Made by a program: the position numbers and the translations under genes. DNA of 64,000 nucleotides, from the NCBI GenBank assembly GCA_035366835.1, contig DAOSIS010000013.1, positions 38,831 to 102,830 of the forward strand, in the 5' to 3' direction. Source of the DNA: UBA6109 sp035366835. Lineage in GTDB: Bacteria > Desulfobacterota > Syntrophia > Syntrophales > UBA6109. Of the stretch, positions 38,301 to 53,300 are shown piece by piece. Below the pieces are notes generated by a model. The model was not told where the DNA came from. It made no database searches and worked only from the letters and a program-made list of their open reading frames with translations. Every line of letters begins with the position of its first letter. The stretch's first letter is position 1.

Positions 38301-41300
38301 GAACACCATCGCCGCGGAGATCCTGAACAGCACGACGACGGTCGACTCCACGGGCGATGTCACGGTCGTCGCCGATGACGATACCTCCATCTACTCCTTC
38401 GCCGGCGCCTTCGCCGCCGGCAAGAAGGCGGGGATCGGCGCGGCCATCGCGGTGAACACCCTCGACAACGAGGTCCGCGCGATCGTCGAGGGATCGACGC
38501 TCCGGACGACCGGCGGCTTCAGCGCGACGGCCGGGGAAGCCGGCACCGTCGTGACGCTGGCCGTGGGCGGCGCGGGATCGGAAAAACTCGCCATCGCCGG
38601 GTCCGTGGCCCTGAACCTCTTCAACAACGTCGTCGACGCCCACGTCAAGAACAGCACGATTCTCGCGGGCGGCGCCATCGCCCTCACGGCCGAGGACAAG
38701 GAAGTCAGCGTCGCCCTGGCCGGCGGCATCGCCGTCTCCACCGGGCAGTCCGCCGTCGGCGCGGCCGTCGGCGTGAACCTGATCTTCAACACGGTGACGG
38801 CCTATGCGGAAGCATCGACCCTGACGGCGGGATCGACGATCGCCATCGGGGCCGACGCGGAGGAAGTCCTCGTCAGCGTCACCCTCGGCGGCGCGGGCGG
38901 CGAGAAGTTCGCCCTCGGCGGTTCCGTGTCCGCGAACGTCATCATGAACACGGTCGAGGCCAAGGTCACCGGCGGTTCGGACCTCGACGCCTCCGGAAAC
39001 ATCGGGATTTCGGCCGACGACAAGACGACGGCCGTCGTGGTGGCCGGCGGTTTCGCCGGTTCCTCCAAGGCGGCGGTCGGCGTGGCAGCCTCGACGATCT
39101 ACATCGAAAACGACATCCTGGCCGTCATCGACGGCTCGTCCGTCACCTCGACCGCGGGCGGCGTGAACCTTGCGGCGGGCATCGCCGCGCCGGATGCGCC
39201 GGCGGACCCGGCCGGCATCGGCCTCGGGACGTCCGGGATCGAACTGCCCGCGACAAGCAGCTCCTCGGTCATCAACATCACCGTCGGCGGCGCGGGCGGA
39301 GGAAAATTCGCCGCCGGCGTCGGCATCTCCGTCAACACGATCAACAACACGATCGAGGCGGCCATCCGCAACGGCTCGACCGTGGAGGCGAACGGGACGG
39401 TCGCCCTCTCGGCCGTCGACGCCTCGGTCATCGACGCCCTGGCCTTCGGCGGGGCCGGTTCGGGCTCCATCGCCGGCGGCGGCGCCATCTCCGCCAACGT
39501 CATCACGAACGCGATCGGCACGGCGATATCGGGTTCCACCGTCCGCGCCGGCGTCAACGCGGCGGGGACCACGGTCACGAACACGGCCGCGAACGTCACG
39601 CTGGATTCGGTCTCCTCGTCGATCATCCGGGCCCTGGGCATCGGCGTCTCCGGCGGCAGCGACGTCGCCGTCTCCGTGTCCGCCCTGGGCAACGCCGTCG
39701 CCAACGACGTGACGGCGGCGATCGGCGGCTCGACGGTCATGGCCGGCGGGGACGTGGCCCTTTCCGCCTCCGACGTCGCGCCCGGCATCCTCCCCTCGTG
39801 GATGCTTTCCGCGGACCAGCAGGTGCAGCTGGACGCCGCCCTCGACGGGTCGCCCCTCGAACCCGAGGCCAACATTCTGGCGATCATGGTCAGCGTGGCC
39901 GGCTCCGGCAAGGTGGCCGTGGGCGCCTCCCTCATGGGCAACGTCGTGACCAACGAGGTCCGCGCGCAGGTCGACGATTCGACGGTCCTGGCGGGCATCA
40001 ACGCCGGCACGGACGCGATTCTCAACAGCGAAGGCGACTTCGGCGCCACGGCCCTTTCGGATGCCGCCATCATGGCGATCACCGTCGGCGTCGGCGCGGC
40101 CGGAAACGTGGCGATCCAGGCCACGGGATTCGGCAACGTCATCACCAACGAGGTGGAAGCGGAGATCACCGGCGGGTCCGAGGTGCGGTCGGGCAAGCTC
40201 GTGACGCTTTCCGCCACGGACTCGTCCCACATCACCTCCTTCGGACTCAGCATCGCGGCCTCCGGAAGCGCCGCCGTTTCCGCCATCGTCGGGGCCAACG
40301 TCATCACGAACGCCGTGGTGGCGCAGATTTCCGGCTCCACGGTCGCGAGCGGGTCGACGCTCACGATCGACGCGGAAACGAAATCGGTCATCTTCAGTTT
40401 CGCCGGCGGCGTGGCCGCCTCCGGTTCCGTCGCCGTCCAGGTGACTCTGGCGGGGAACGTGGTGACCAACAAGACGGAGGCCTCCATCAACGACCGGGTC
40501 TACGACGCGGCCGGCGACGTGATCGCCGGCACGACCGTGGCCGCGGATGTGGACGCCGGTGCCGGCGTCATCATCTCGGCCGTCGACACCTCCATCATCG
40601 ACGCCCTGGCCTTCGGCGTGGCCGGTTCGGGAACGGCGGCCGTCGGCGTGGCCCTGGGGGCCAACGTCATCACCAACGGCATCGAGGCGGCCGTCATCGG
40701 CTCGACACTGGACGGCGCCGCGGGCGTGGCCTTGTCGGCAGAATCCTCCTCCATCATCCGCACGCTCGCCATCGGGGTTTCGGCGTCGGGGACCGTGGCC
40801 GTCCAGGTCACGGCCATGGGAAACGTGATCGCCAACGACATCACCGCGGCCATCAGCGGCGGCTCCACCGTGACCGCGGCCGGCGACGTGACGCTGTCGG
40901 CAAAGGACATCGCGCCCAGCGTGCTCTCTGGCTGGAAAACCACGGCCTCGAAGACGATCGACCCGGCCGCAGCCGTCGATGCGTCGACGGATACGATCGC
41001 CGTCGGAAAGCATTCCTGGGCGACAGGCGACCGGGTCCGGTACGACAACGGCGGCGGCGCGAACATCGGCGGACTCACCGACGATACCGTGTACTACGTG
41101 ATCGTTCCGGCGGGGGATTCGTCGCACATCAAGCTCGCCACGTCGGCCGAAAATGCGGCGGCCGGGATTGCCGTCAATCTCACCGCGGGCGCCACGGGCG
41201 CGGCCCATACCCTGACCGAGGTGACCTCGCAGACCGACGAGCTGGACAGAAACCTCGCCGGCTCCCCCATCGACCCGGCGGCGAACATCCTCGCCATCAT

Positions 41301-44300
41301 GGTCAGCGTCGCCGGCTCCGGGGCCGTGGCGGTCAACGCCGCCCTCTCCGGGAACGTCATCGCGAACGAGGTCCTGGCGACGATCGACGATTCCGCGGTG
41401 GATGCCGGCGGCCTCGTGGACCTGGATACCCAGTCGAAGGCGGGGATCATCGCGGTGACCGTGGGCGTCGCCGGTTCCGGCGCCGTGGCCGTGAACGCCA
41501 CGGGCTTCGGCAACGTCATCACGAACTCCGTCGAGGCCTCCATCAAGGGCGGTGCGACGGTTGCGGCCGACGGCCTCGTGGACCTGACGGCGAAAGACCA
41601 GTCGAGCATCCGATCCATCGCGGTGAGCGTGGCGGGCACGGGCGCGGTGGCCGTGGGCGCCCTCATCGGGGCGAACGTCATCACCAACACGGTGGCGGCG
41701 GAAATCACCGGTTCCACGGTGATCAGCGGTTCGACGCTGAACCTCGCCGCCGAGACCAGTTCCTCGATCATGAGCCTGACCGCCGGTGTGGCCGGTTCGG
41801 GCGCCGTGTCGGTCCTGGTTTCGCTCTCGGGCAACGTCATCACGAACACGACTCGGGCGGCCATTGTGAGCGAAGGAGGCGTCGCATCGAACGTCGACAC
41901 GGCGGGGGCGGTGACGCTTTCGGCGAAGGACACCTCCACCATCGACGCCATGGCCTTCGGGGTGTCCGGGACCGGCGGTGTGGCGGTCGGCGTGGCGCTG
42001 GCGGCCAACGTCATCACCAACACCATCGAGACGGCCGTTGCCGGCTCAACACTGGATACGACGGCGGGCGGCCTCAGCCTGACCTCGGAGTCTTCGGCCG
42101 TCATCCGCGCCCTGGCGGTGGGCGTATCGGGCTCCGGCGGGGTGGCGGTCCAGGTGACGGCCATGGGGAACGCCATCGTCAACACGGTGACGGCCCGGAT
42201 TTCCGGCTCCACCGTGAACACGGTGGGGGACGTGAGACTCCTTGCCCAGGACATCGCGCCCAGCCTGATCCCGACATGGATGGTCCCCGCCGACAAGGCG
42301 GACGAGGTCAACGATAACCTGGCCGGCTCGCCCATCGATCCCGATGGGAACATCCTCGCCATCATGATCGGCGTCGCCGGGACGGGCGGGGTGGCGGTCA
42401 ACGGCGTTTTCTCGGGGAACGTCATCGCCAACTCGATCCGGGCGGAGATCGACAGTTCCACCGTTCATACCACCACCGGCCTTGTGGACCTCGATACCCG
42501 GTCAGCGGCGGGGATCTTCGCGATCACCGTGGGCGTCGCCGGCTCCGGCGCCGTGGCGGTGAACGCCACGGGCTTCGGCAACGTCATCACGAACACCGTC
42601 GCCGCCTCCATCAAGAATGCTTCCCACGTCCATGCCGGCGGCCTCATCGACCTGACGGCGAAAGACCAGTCGAGCATCCGATCCATCGCGGTGAGCGTGG
42701 CGGGCACGGGCGCTGTGGCCGTGGGCGCCCTCATCGGCGCGAACGTGATCACGAACACCGTCGCAGCGGAGATCACGGCCTCCACGGTGGCGAGCGGCTC
42801 GACGCTGAACCTCGGCGCCGAGAGCAGCTCCTCGATCATGAGCCTGACGGCCGGCGTGGCCGGTTCCGGCGGGGGAGCGGTGGTGATATCGCTTTCCGGG
42901 AACATCATAACGAATACGACGAAGGCCGGCGTCGTAAACGACGGCGCGACGTCCTCGGACGTGGAGGCCGCAGGGGCCGTGACGATCACGGCGAAGGACA
43001 CCTCCGTCATCGACGCCATGGCCTTCGGGGTCTCCGGCACGGGCGGGGCCGCAGTCGGCGTAGCGCTCGCGGCCAACGTCATTACGAACACCATCGAGAC
43101 GGCGATCGCGGGTTCGACGCTGGACACGACCGCCGGCGGCAACCTCAGCCTGACGTCCGAGTCGTCGGCGGTGATCCGCGCCCTGGCGGTAGGCGTGTCC
43201 GGTTCCGGCGGGGTGGCGGTCCAGGTGACGGCCATGGGGAACGCCATCGCCAACACGGTGAAGGCCCGGATCACCGGCTCCACCGTGAACGCCGCGGGGA
43301 ACGTGAGCCTCATCGCCCAGGACATCGCGCCCAGCCTGATCCCCACGTGGATGGTTCCGGCGGATCGGTCGGCCGAGCTCAACGAGAAGCTGTCTGGCTC
43401 GCCCGTGGACCTAGACGGGAACATCCTCGCGGTCATGGTCAGCGTCGCCGGGACGGGCGGGGTGGCGGTCAACGGCGTCTTCTCGGGGAACGTCATCGCG
43501 AACTCGATCACGTCGGAGATCGACAATTCCACGGTTCATTCCGGCGGTTTCGTGGACCTGGATGCGCAGTCGAGGGCGGGGATCTTCGCCCTCACCGTGG
43601 GCGTCGCCGGCTCCGGCGCCGTGGCGGTGAACGCCACCGGCTTCGGCAACGCCATCACGAACACGGTCGCCGCGTCCATCAAGAACGCCTCCCACGTCCA
43701 TGCCGGCGGCCTCATCGACCTGACGGCGAGCGATGCCTCGCTGGTCCGTTCGCTCGGCATCAGCGTCGCGGGATCGACGGTCGGCGTGGGCGCCCTCATC
43801 GGGGCGAACGTGATCACGAATGCGGTGAAGACGGAAATCACCGGCTCGACGGCGATCACCGGCTCGACGCTCAACCTGGCCGCCGAGTCCAAGTCCGGCA
43901 TCATCGGCTTCAGCGGCGGCCTCGCGGCGGGCGGTGCGGCGGTCATCCTGTCGCTGTCGGCGAACGTCATCACCAACACGACCCAGGCGATGATCACGGC
44001 CGGAGCGGATGTGGATTCCGTCGGAGCGGTCACGCTGTCGGCGAAGGACACCTCGAGCATCGACGCCCTGGCCATCGGCGTTTCCGCCGGCGGCGGAGCG
44101 GTCGGCGTCGCCCTGGGGGCCAACGTCATCACGAACAGGATCGAGACGGCGATCAGCGGCGCGACCGTGGACGTCTCCGCCGGGACCCTGAGCCTGAGTT
44201 CCGAGTCCTCGGCCATCATCCGCTCGCTCGCGCTCGGCGTCTCGGCCGGCGGGTTCGCCGTCCAGGTCACGGTCCAGGGGAACGCCGTGGTGAACACGGT

Positions 44301-47300
44301 GAAGGCCCATATCACGAACTCCACGGTCTACGCCTACGACGACATCACCGTCGCGGCCCGGGACATCGCGCCCAGCGTCATCCCCGACTGGATCGTGCCT
44401 GCGGACGATCAGGACGATCTCGACGCCTGCCTGACCGATTCGCCGGTGGGCCTCGCGAACGCGAACATCCTCGCCGTCATGGTGGGCGTGGCCGGCGCCG
44501 GGACGACGGCGGTCAACGTGTCACTCCTGGGCAACGCCGTCACGAATACGATCTCCGCGGACATCGTCGGCTCCACGGTCCGCGCCGGCGTGAACACTGC
44601 CGGAACCATCACCCATGCCGGCGCCGACGTGTCGCTCACGGCCCTGTCCGGCGCCGGGATCATCGCCATCACCGCCGGCGTGGGCGCCTCGGGCGACATC
44701 GCCGTGAGCTTCACCGGCTTCGGAAACGTCATCACGAACAGCCTGGCGGCCTCGGTGGAGGGCGGCTCGGTTGTCCGCACGAGCGGACAGGTGGTCCAGA
44801 CGGCCCGGGACACCTCGAACATCGCCTCCATCGGCCTCAGCATCGCCGTCTCCGGCCTCGGTGCCATCTCCGGCGTCGTGGGCTACAACGAGATCGCCAA
44901 CACCCTGACGGCCCGGGTCGCCGGATCCACGGTGAACGCCGGGACATCCCTCGGCCTGACCGCCGAATCCAACGCCCACATCTTCAGCTTCGTGGGCGGC
45001 GTGGCCGCATCCGGCATCGTCTCGGCCCAGCTGTCGCTGGCGATCAACGACATCGACAACATCGTCGAGGCATCCATCGTCAACACCGGCGGGACCCGCT
45101 CGAGCGTGACCACGGGCCAGAACGTGTCCCTCACGGCGAAGGACACCTCCGTCATCGATTCCATCGCCATCGGCCTTTCCGCGGCGGGCGGAGGCGCAGC
45201 AGGAGCGGCCGTCTCCAAGAACCTCATCGGGAACGACGTCAAGACCGCCGTCACGTCCTCGGACCTGACGGTCGGCGCCGGCGCGAGCCTGGCGGCGGAA
45301 ACGACGGCCATCATCCGCTCCTTCGCGGCGGGACTCGCCGGCTCGGGCTTGGCCTCCCTCCAGGCCTCGGTGACCCTGAACGAGCTGACCAATACCACCT
45401 CGTCGATCGTGAGCGGCTCCACGGTCACGGCGGGATCGAACATCCGGATCTACGCCGCGGACAAGGCGCCCGCCTCGATTCCCGATTTCTGGACCGACAT
45501 GCTGATCCCGGCGGACGTGATCTCGGACATCACGGGCAAGCTGTCCGGGACGACGGTCTCCTCCAACGTGAATATCCTCTCCTTCGCGGGGAGCATCGCG
45601 GTCGGCGGCGTGGGCGGCGGCAGCGCCGCGGCGGCGGACAACGACATCACGAGCACGGTCGAGGCGAAGATTTCGGGCTCCACCGTCACCTCCACCGGCG
45701 GCGACGTGAGCGTCCTGGCGGACTCGAATGCCAAGATCGTCTCCATGGCGGCCGGTGTCGGCGTGGCGGGAATCGCCGGGCTGAACGCCTCGGTCACGAC
45801 GAACACGATCGGGAACACCATCACCGCGGCCGTCATAGGCGCCTCCATGATCTCGGCCGGCGACGACGTCCAGATTGCGGCCACGGGCGGCGCCACGATC
45901 GACTCCGTGGCGGTCAGCCTTGCCGGCGCCCTGGGCGCGGCCTTGGGGGCGGCCGTCGTCACGAATACGGTGGACAACACCACGCAGGCCTATCTCGACG
46001 GCACGTCGGCCGCCAGCAAGGCAAAGATCACCAAGGCCGATCAGGTTGGAATCAGCGCAGCGTCCACGACGGATATCGACGCCCGCGGCCTGGGCGTGAG
46101 CGCGGGCATCGTGGCGGCGGGCGCGGTGGTGACGCAATCGGAGGTCCAGGGGACCACGAAAGCCTACGTCGGCAACTACACGGAGATCGGCCAGCAGGCG
46201 GGGGGCACCGTCGGCGGATTGAATATCGACGCCGTTTCCAACGATTCGGCGACCGCCTCGGCGAAAGCCATCTCGGCCGGCATCGGGGCCGGCACGGGCA
46301 ACGACGCCAGGGCCATCATCTCCCCGGACACCCGGGCCTACATCGGCAACACCAATGTCCGCGTGACCGGCGACGTGGACGTGGCGGCTACGGCCGTCGT
46401 CAACGGCTACGCCGAGACCTACGGCGTCAGCGCGGGCGTGCTGGCCGTGGGCGTCTCTCTGGCGCAGGCGACGATCACGCCGTCCGTTACCGCCTACGTG
46501 GGCGGGAGCGGCTCGACCATCCAGGCCGGCCGCCTCTTCCTGTCCTCTGCCCTGTCCTATCCGGACGGCGGCTATGCGGCGCGGACCTACGCCACCGGTT
46601 CCTCCGGCGGACTCATCGGCGCCAACGCCGTGGAAAGCACCGCCTCCAACGTCGGGACCGTCACGAGCTACGTGGCGGACCGCACCACCCTCGTCACCGG
46701 CGACGCCGTGGACATCCGGGCCACGGGGGACAGCAACCAGAAGGCCGAATCGGACAGCAACGCCTACGGCATCGTGGCCGCGGGCGGTAACGTATCCGAC
46801 GCCGTCTCGAACGTCGCGACGAACGCCTACCTCGGCAACGGCGTTTCGCTCACCGGCGCCAGCGCGATCGGCGGCCTGACCGACGGCGCCACCTACTACG
46901 TCGTCCTCGACAGCGCCCGGCCCTTCAACCCGGCGACGGCCGTGAGCGGGAACTGGATCAACCTCGGGGCCGGCCACGGGCTCCAGACAGGGGACAGCGT
47001 CATCTATAGCGCGGCGGCGGGCAACACGGCCGTCGGCGGGCTGACGAACGGGACCACCTACCTGGTGGAGGTCAGCGGCAACTCCGTCCGGCTGAAGGAC
47101 GCGGCGACGGGCGCGGTCATCACCCTCGACGCCTCCGTCGCGACGGGCACCGGCCACCGGCTCGACATCGTCAATCCGCGGCAGGTGAAGCTGGCGACCA
47201 CGTTCGCAAGGGCGACGGCCCTGACACCGACCGTCATCAACCTGACGGCGCCAGCGGTGTTCAGTACCGACCACAGCCTCACGCCGGCCCAGACGTCCGT

Positions 47301-50300
47301 TTCCCCCCCGATCGTCTTCGCACCGGCGACGGCCCTGAACGCCTCCCTGGACACGATCACCGTAGGCCCGTCCAGCGGCCTCTACACGGGGCAGGCGGTG
47401 GTCTACAGCAAAGGGGACGGCCCCTCGCTTTCCATCTACGCCGGCGGCGAGGACACCAACTTCGCCCGGTCCGAGGCCGGGAGCGGCGGACTTGTGGCAG
47501 GAGCCGGCGCCGAATCGAACGTGACCGCGACGAGCACGACGACCGCGGCCGTCGCCGACGATCCGGACAAGAGCGACGGGATCCGGACGCAGATGAACGT
47601 CGCGAGCGTCGCGATCCGGTCCGAGCATACGGCCCGCTTCGACAGCCAGACCGACACCATCCAGGCCTCCGCGGTCGGGTTCAGCGGCTCCTGGGCCACC
47701 AACGACGTGACCGCCACGGTGGACGCGAAAATCGGGAACAACGCCCTGATCACGACCCGGAACCTGACCGTCGACGCCGTCAACACCACGCGGAAGAACC
47801 TCCTCGGGGCCGACGAGTACAACGTCAAGGCCGGTTCGGGCGGCGTCCTGCAGGGAAACGCGGCGGAAAGCGAAACGGACATCGCCAACCGGACCCACGC
47901 CATTGTCGGGTCCGACGCCAACATCACCGTGACCGGCAGTGTCTACAACCCCGGCGAATTCCGCCTCACGGCCTATAACGACGTCGAGGGCTACGACGAC
48001 GTGAAGCTCGACTCCGGCGGCCTGATCGTCGGTTCGGGCGCCACCTCGGCGATCCGCGCCGACGTCAACGACGCCACGGCGGCCATCGGGGACCGGGCCC
48101 GGATCACCACCGTGGGCGACGTGAACCTCGAGACCCTCACCCGCGGCGTCCTGAAGGTCGAGCCCCAGGTCCACACCTACGGCCTGGCCTCGGCGGCGGT
48201 CATCGACGGAATGGCCCGCATCCACAACAACAACCAGGTGCAGGTCGGCGCCAATGCCTTCATCGAGGCCCTCGGGGCCGTCAACCTCCTGGCCGGGCGG
48301 GACCACGACGGGGTGATGAACTACTTCCACGTGACCTCCCACGGAGACGAGCTGAACGCCTCGGTCATCCCCATCAGCGACCTCGGCTCCCACGGGGAGA
48401 TCGTCCAGAACCACGGCATCTCCGTCGCGGCGGGCGCATCGATCCGGTCGGCCCGCGACGCGAACCTGCTCACGGAACTGAACGGCAATGCCGAGATCTG
48501 GGCCTACGGGTCCGGCAAGAACTGGATGACCGCCGTGGCGGGCGGCATCGACAGCCTGCTCGGCTCCGACGGGATCTCGGAGGAGATGAAGGGCGGGACC
48601 TCCACGCTGGAGGCCCACGGCACCGTCACCGTCAACGGCACCGTCGAGGTCGGCTTCCTCAAGAACCAGGCACTCGTCATCGACGTCGAGGGCAACGTCG
48701 TCACGCAGACCGACGGGATCGCCTTCAGCGCCACCGAGGAATCGCTGGCCCTGAACCTGATCCAGGAACGGCAGCACTGGTACGACCTGAAGGCCGAGTA
48801 CGCCGGCGATGCGGTCTCCGTGGCGGCCTACCAGGCCGAAATCAACCGCGTCGAACAGCAGATGCGCGACCTGGGACTCACCAGCACCGCCCCCGACGGG
48901 TCGGAGGTCTTCAGCGGCTCCTTCATCGTCCCCTACATCGTCATCGACGACATCTGGGCGCAGTCCGGAACGATCAACGTCTGGGCCGACAACTTCTACG
49001 GCACGGGCCAGCTGAAGGCGCCCGGCGACATCTCCGTGACGATCACCAACAACAGTCCCTCCTACCTGCGGGTCAACCGGATCACGATCCCGGACAACGC
49101 GGGCGGGCAGGTCCGCTTCAACTCCCAGGCGGTGACCACGAACGCCCAGATCCGGGACATCAATGCCGATCCGGGCTCGGGGACCACGAACTTCGGCGCC
49201 TTCGTCACGGCGACGACCGGGCCGGCGCCCACGATCACGATCACGAACACCTTCAACGTGGACGATCCGCCCTACAGCACCGATCCCGATTACGCCGACG
49301 TGCGGACGCCGAACATCGAGCTCGTGGGCGACATCAACGCCATCCTGGCGACCGTGACCGTGACGAGCGAGGGGAGCATCATCTCCCAGGGGAGCATCAA
49401 CGCCGCCACGCTGGTCGTCAGCACCGGGGCGGACTTCGTCCAGGCCTACACGGATTCGCTGTTCAACGCCGGCGGGAACCCCGGGACGAAGTGGCAGTCG
49501 ATCGCGAACATCACCCAGTCCTGGAAAACCAATCTGTCCGTCAACGCGAACGCCGGCGGCTCCGCCCTCGAGCAGGCCGTCTACAACGCCCTCAACTCGG
49601 CCTCGCCGTCGAACATCATCGCCGCGAACAACATCTACATCAGCGCCAAGTACCTGAACATCAACGGCACGATCCAGAGCGGTATCGCCGTCCGGACCGT
49701 GACGATCACGACGGCCGAGCAGGCGAAGATCGACGCGGCGGAGACGGCCTATGCGCAGTACCGCGCCGGCAGCCGGGCCGCGGCGGCGAGCACGGTCAGC
49801 GCCGCCGGTCTGACCACGGACGACTACAAATACTTCAGGCTTCCCAACGCTGCGGGCGAGAACATCGACGTCTTCTGGAACGCGGAACAGAACCGCCTCG
49901 AACTTTCTTCCGTGAAGATCGAGGGCGGCTACATCGAGCTCTACGGCCAGATCGTCAGCACCGGCAACGGCCAGATCAATGTCATGGACGGCTACGGCCG
50001 CATCGTCGTCGACAACCAGACGGCCTGGGACCTCGTGACCGGCACGATCGACACGGGCCGGGGCGTGGAGGGTCTCCTCCGGATGACCGACACGTCGCCG
50101 GACTACCTCAGCGGCGGCAAGCCGCGGGTGACGGAATACCGGTACGTGAACGGCCAGGTCCTCAAGTACGAGTACGCGGCGGGAGGCAGCGACGCGACGC
50201 CGGAAGCCACGTCGGGCCGGTCGGCCACGTACGCACCCATGTCCGGGATGCGGTACTACTGGTCCAACGGCCAGGACTACAGCACCAAGGTCACGACCAC

Positions 50301-53300
50301 CTACGGGTCGTCGGCGTGGCTGGGCATCGACGGGCTGGCGGCCGACCCGGGGAACATCGTCGACGGCCCCTACCGGACGAACGTGGGCGAGATCCGCCGC
50401 CTCCAGGAGGCGGAGTACGTCGCCGACTCCGGCGGCGTCGGGGCCGACTACAGCTACGACTACCGCCAGATCACGACGGGCTCGTCGACGACGCAGCGCC
50501 AGACCTGGGAAGAATCGACCTGGTACGGGAAGACCACGTACTACGTCAAGGAGTCGATCACGACGCCCCAGAAGGACATCCACGCCCACAGCATCCGCGC
50601 AGACAGGACCATCAACATCTCCTTCATCGGCTACGAGGCCGGGGACGTGAACATCGAGGCGAAGGTCACCTCCGGCGGCGGGATCCTCGTCGGCGGCTCC
50701 ATCCAGAACGCGGAAGGAAAGACCACCCTCGACAGCAACAAGCAGATCCGCCAGACCAGCGACTCGGCCGTGATCGGGGGCCGCGACATCGTCCTCGACG
50801 CGGCAACCGGCATTGGGGCCGACAGGACCCTGCGGACCAACCTGACCGACAGCTACGGGGGGTCCCTGAAGGCGACGACCACGTCCGGCGACATCGGGAT
50901 CCAGGAGATTTCCGGCGACCTGAAGGTGGACCAGATCACGACCTCCAAGACAACTGGAGACGTCAGCCTCACGGCCTACGGCGACATCGTGGGAAAGAAT
51001 TCCTCGAACCTGGTCCGGGGCGGCAAGGTCACCCTCACGGCCACCTACGGCGGCATCGGCACGCTGGGAACGGGCGGGACCGCCTCGGCGCCCGGAGCGG
51101 GGGCACAGTCCCTGCGGATCGATACGGGCGACAGGGACCGGGACGTCCTGCAGGCACAGGCGGCCGACGACGTCTATCTCACGGAGACCGCGGGCGATCT
51201 GCGCCTGGATCAGGTGGAGACGGACGGCAACGTCCGCATCGTCGTTTCGGAGGGCAACCTGGAGGACGGGAACACCGTCGAGGTCCGGGACACACGGACC
51301 GAGGCCCAGCTCCTGGCCCTCTACGACCGCATGCTGGCCACGCCGGGGACAGCCCAGGAGAGCATCGACGCGACGATCGCCGCCTACGAAGGCGTGAAGA
51401 CGCGCGATTACCACTCCTACTGGCGTTACCGGAATTCCTTCGGCGGGTCCTACGACGCCTCCCAGGTGGTCACGCTGTCGGATGCCGAGGAAGCCTGGTA
51501 CAGGGACTATTATGCGGACCAGGGGATGACCGGGGCCGAAGTGGATGCGGCCATCACGACCCTGGAAAACAAGCGGACGGCGGAATACCACACCCTCCAC
51601 AAGACCTACGGCGACGTCACGGCGACCTACGACGCTGATTGGGCCTACGACGTGGATGACGTCGCCCTGCACGCGCGTTTCGGCGCCGCCGCGGTGAGCG
51701 GAAGCACGATCGAGTTGACCAGGCACGTCTTCACCACGGGCCAGGCCGTCGTCTACCACGCGGGCGGCGGTTCCATCGCGGGGCTCGCCGACGGCACGAC
51801 CTACTACGTCGTCGTCGACGCGTCCGATCCCAGCCGGATCCGCCTCGCCGCCACGCAGGCGGACGCCACGGCAGCGACCCCGGTGACGATCGCCCTGGGT
51901 GCGGTCACCGGGACAAGCAACTGGTTCTCCGACGGCGACGTCATGACGCAGCGGGCGGCCTGGAGCGAGAGCCAGCTCCAGAACTCTATGAACGCCAGCA
52001 TCCTCCGGCCCAAGGCGGTCTCGGGGACCACGGCGACGACGGAAGCCCCCAACATCATCGGCGCCGACGTCGCGCTGGTCGCATCCGGCCGGATCGGCGT
52101 GGCCGAAGGGCAGGTCGACATCAACCTGCCGCTGACCGCAGACCTGACGGACGCCCAGAAGATCGCCCTGGCCAGCGCGGAGCGCCAGGATGTGACGTTC
52201 TACGATACGGCCGGCAACGTGATGGAGGCCGACGATCCGGGCAAAACGGCCTCCCGCGTCAGCATCAATCTGAAAGAGGACGTCGACCTCCAGCTCACGG
52301 GCAAGCTGGCTGTGACGGCGGGGTCGGCCGCGTATCTCGGGACGGACCAGTCCGCCGACATTCAGCTCGACCGTTTGAACAGCAGCGGCGACATCCGCCT
52401 CAAGGTCCAGGGCAGCATCATCAACGCCCGGACCGACGGGGCCTACAACATCCAGAGCAACGGCCTCATCATCGAGGCCGAAACCGGCCATATCGGGACG
52501 TCCGACAAGGCGGTGCTCATCGATATGCCGGGACCCGGCTCGCTCGTGGCCCGGGCCGGCACCGACATCTTTCTCCGCGCCAGCGGCAACCTGAAGGTCT
52601 CCGAGGTCTACGCCGGAAACGCCGTCGACCTCCGCGCCGACGGGTCCCTCCTCGACGCCGACAACGACGACGCGGGATCCGCGTACTGGAACGTCTACGC
52701 CCCCACGGTATATCTGCAGGCGGGGGCGGCCATCGGCGCCGCGACCAATTTCCTGGAGGTGGATATCAGCGGCGTGCTCGATGCGCAGGCAGGGCAGAGC
52801 GTTTACCTCCACGAGGTGACCGGCGATATGCGCGTCGGCCTGATCAAATCCACGAACGCCGACGTCGCCCTGAAGGCCGCGGCATCCATCTTGGACACCG
52901 GAGACAACACGGCAGACGTCGTGGGCGACAACGTGACCCTCGTGGCGCTGTTCGGCACGATCGGGACCTCGGGAGACGACCTGGACATCGACACGGCCTT
53001 CTCCGGCGCCGGGACCCTGACCGCCGCCAGCGAATTCAACACCCACGTCATCGAGACCCTGGGCAACCTGAGCCTGAACACCGTGGCCACGAACGCCGGT
53101 ACGGCCTTCATCGCGGCGCCTGCGGGGAGCATCCTGAACGGCCGGGCCAGCGGCTCGAACGTCACCTCCGGCAAGACCTACCTCTTCGCCAGCCAGAACA
53201 TCGGCGCCTCCGACAAGCCGATCACGACGGAGGTCGGCAACATCGAGGGCAAGGCGACCACGGGAACCACCTGGGTGACGAACGCCGCGCCGCTCACCGT

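Noticed and set aside
39798..46790. Long + strand frames (839 and 1,147 codons) inside the giant gene
   Set aside because: They are out-of-frame shadows: His/Arg/Gly-rich with no domains, while the frame beginning at 26395 gives continuous, repeated, meaningful sequence.
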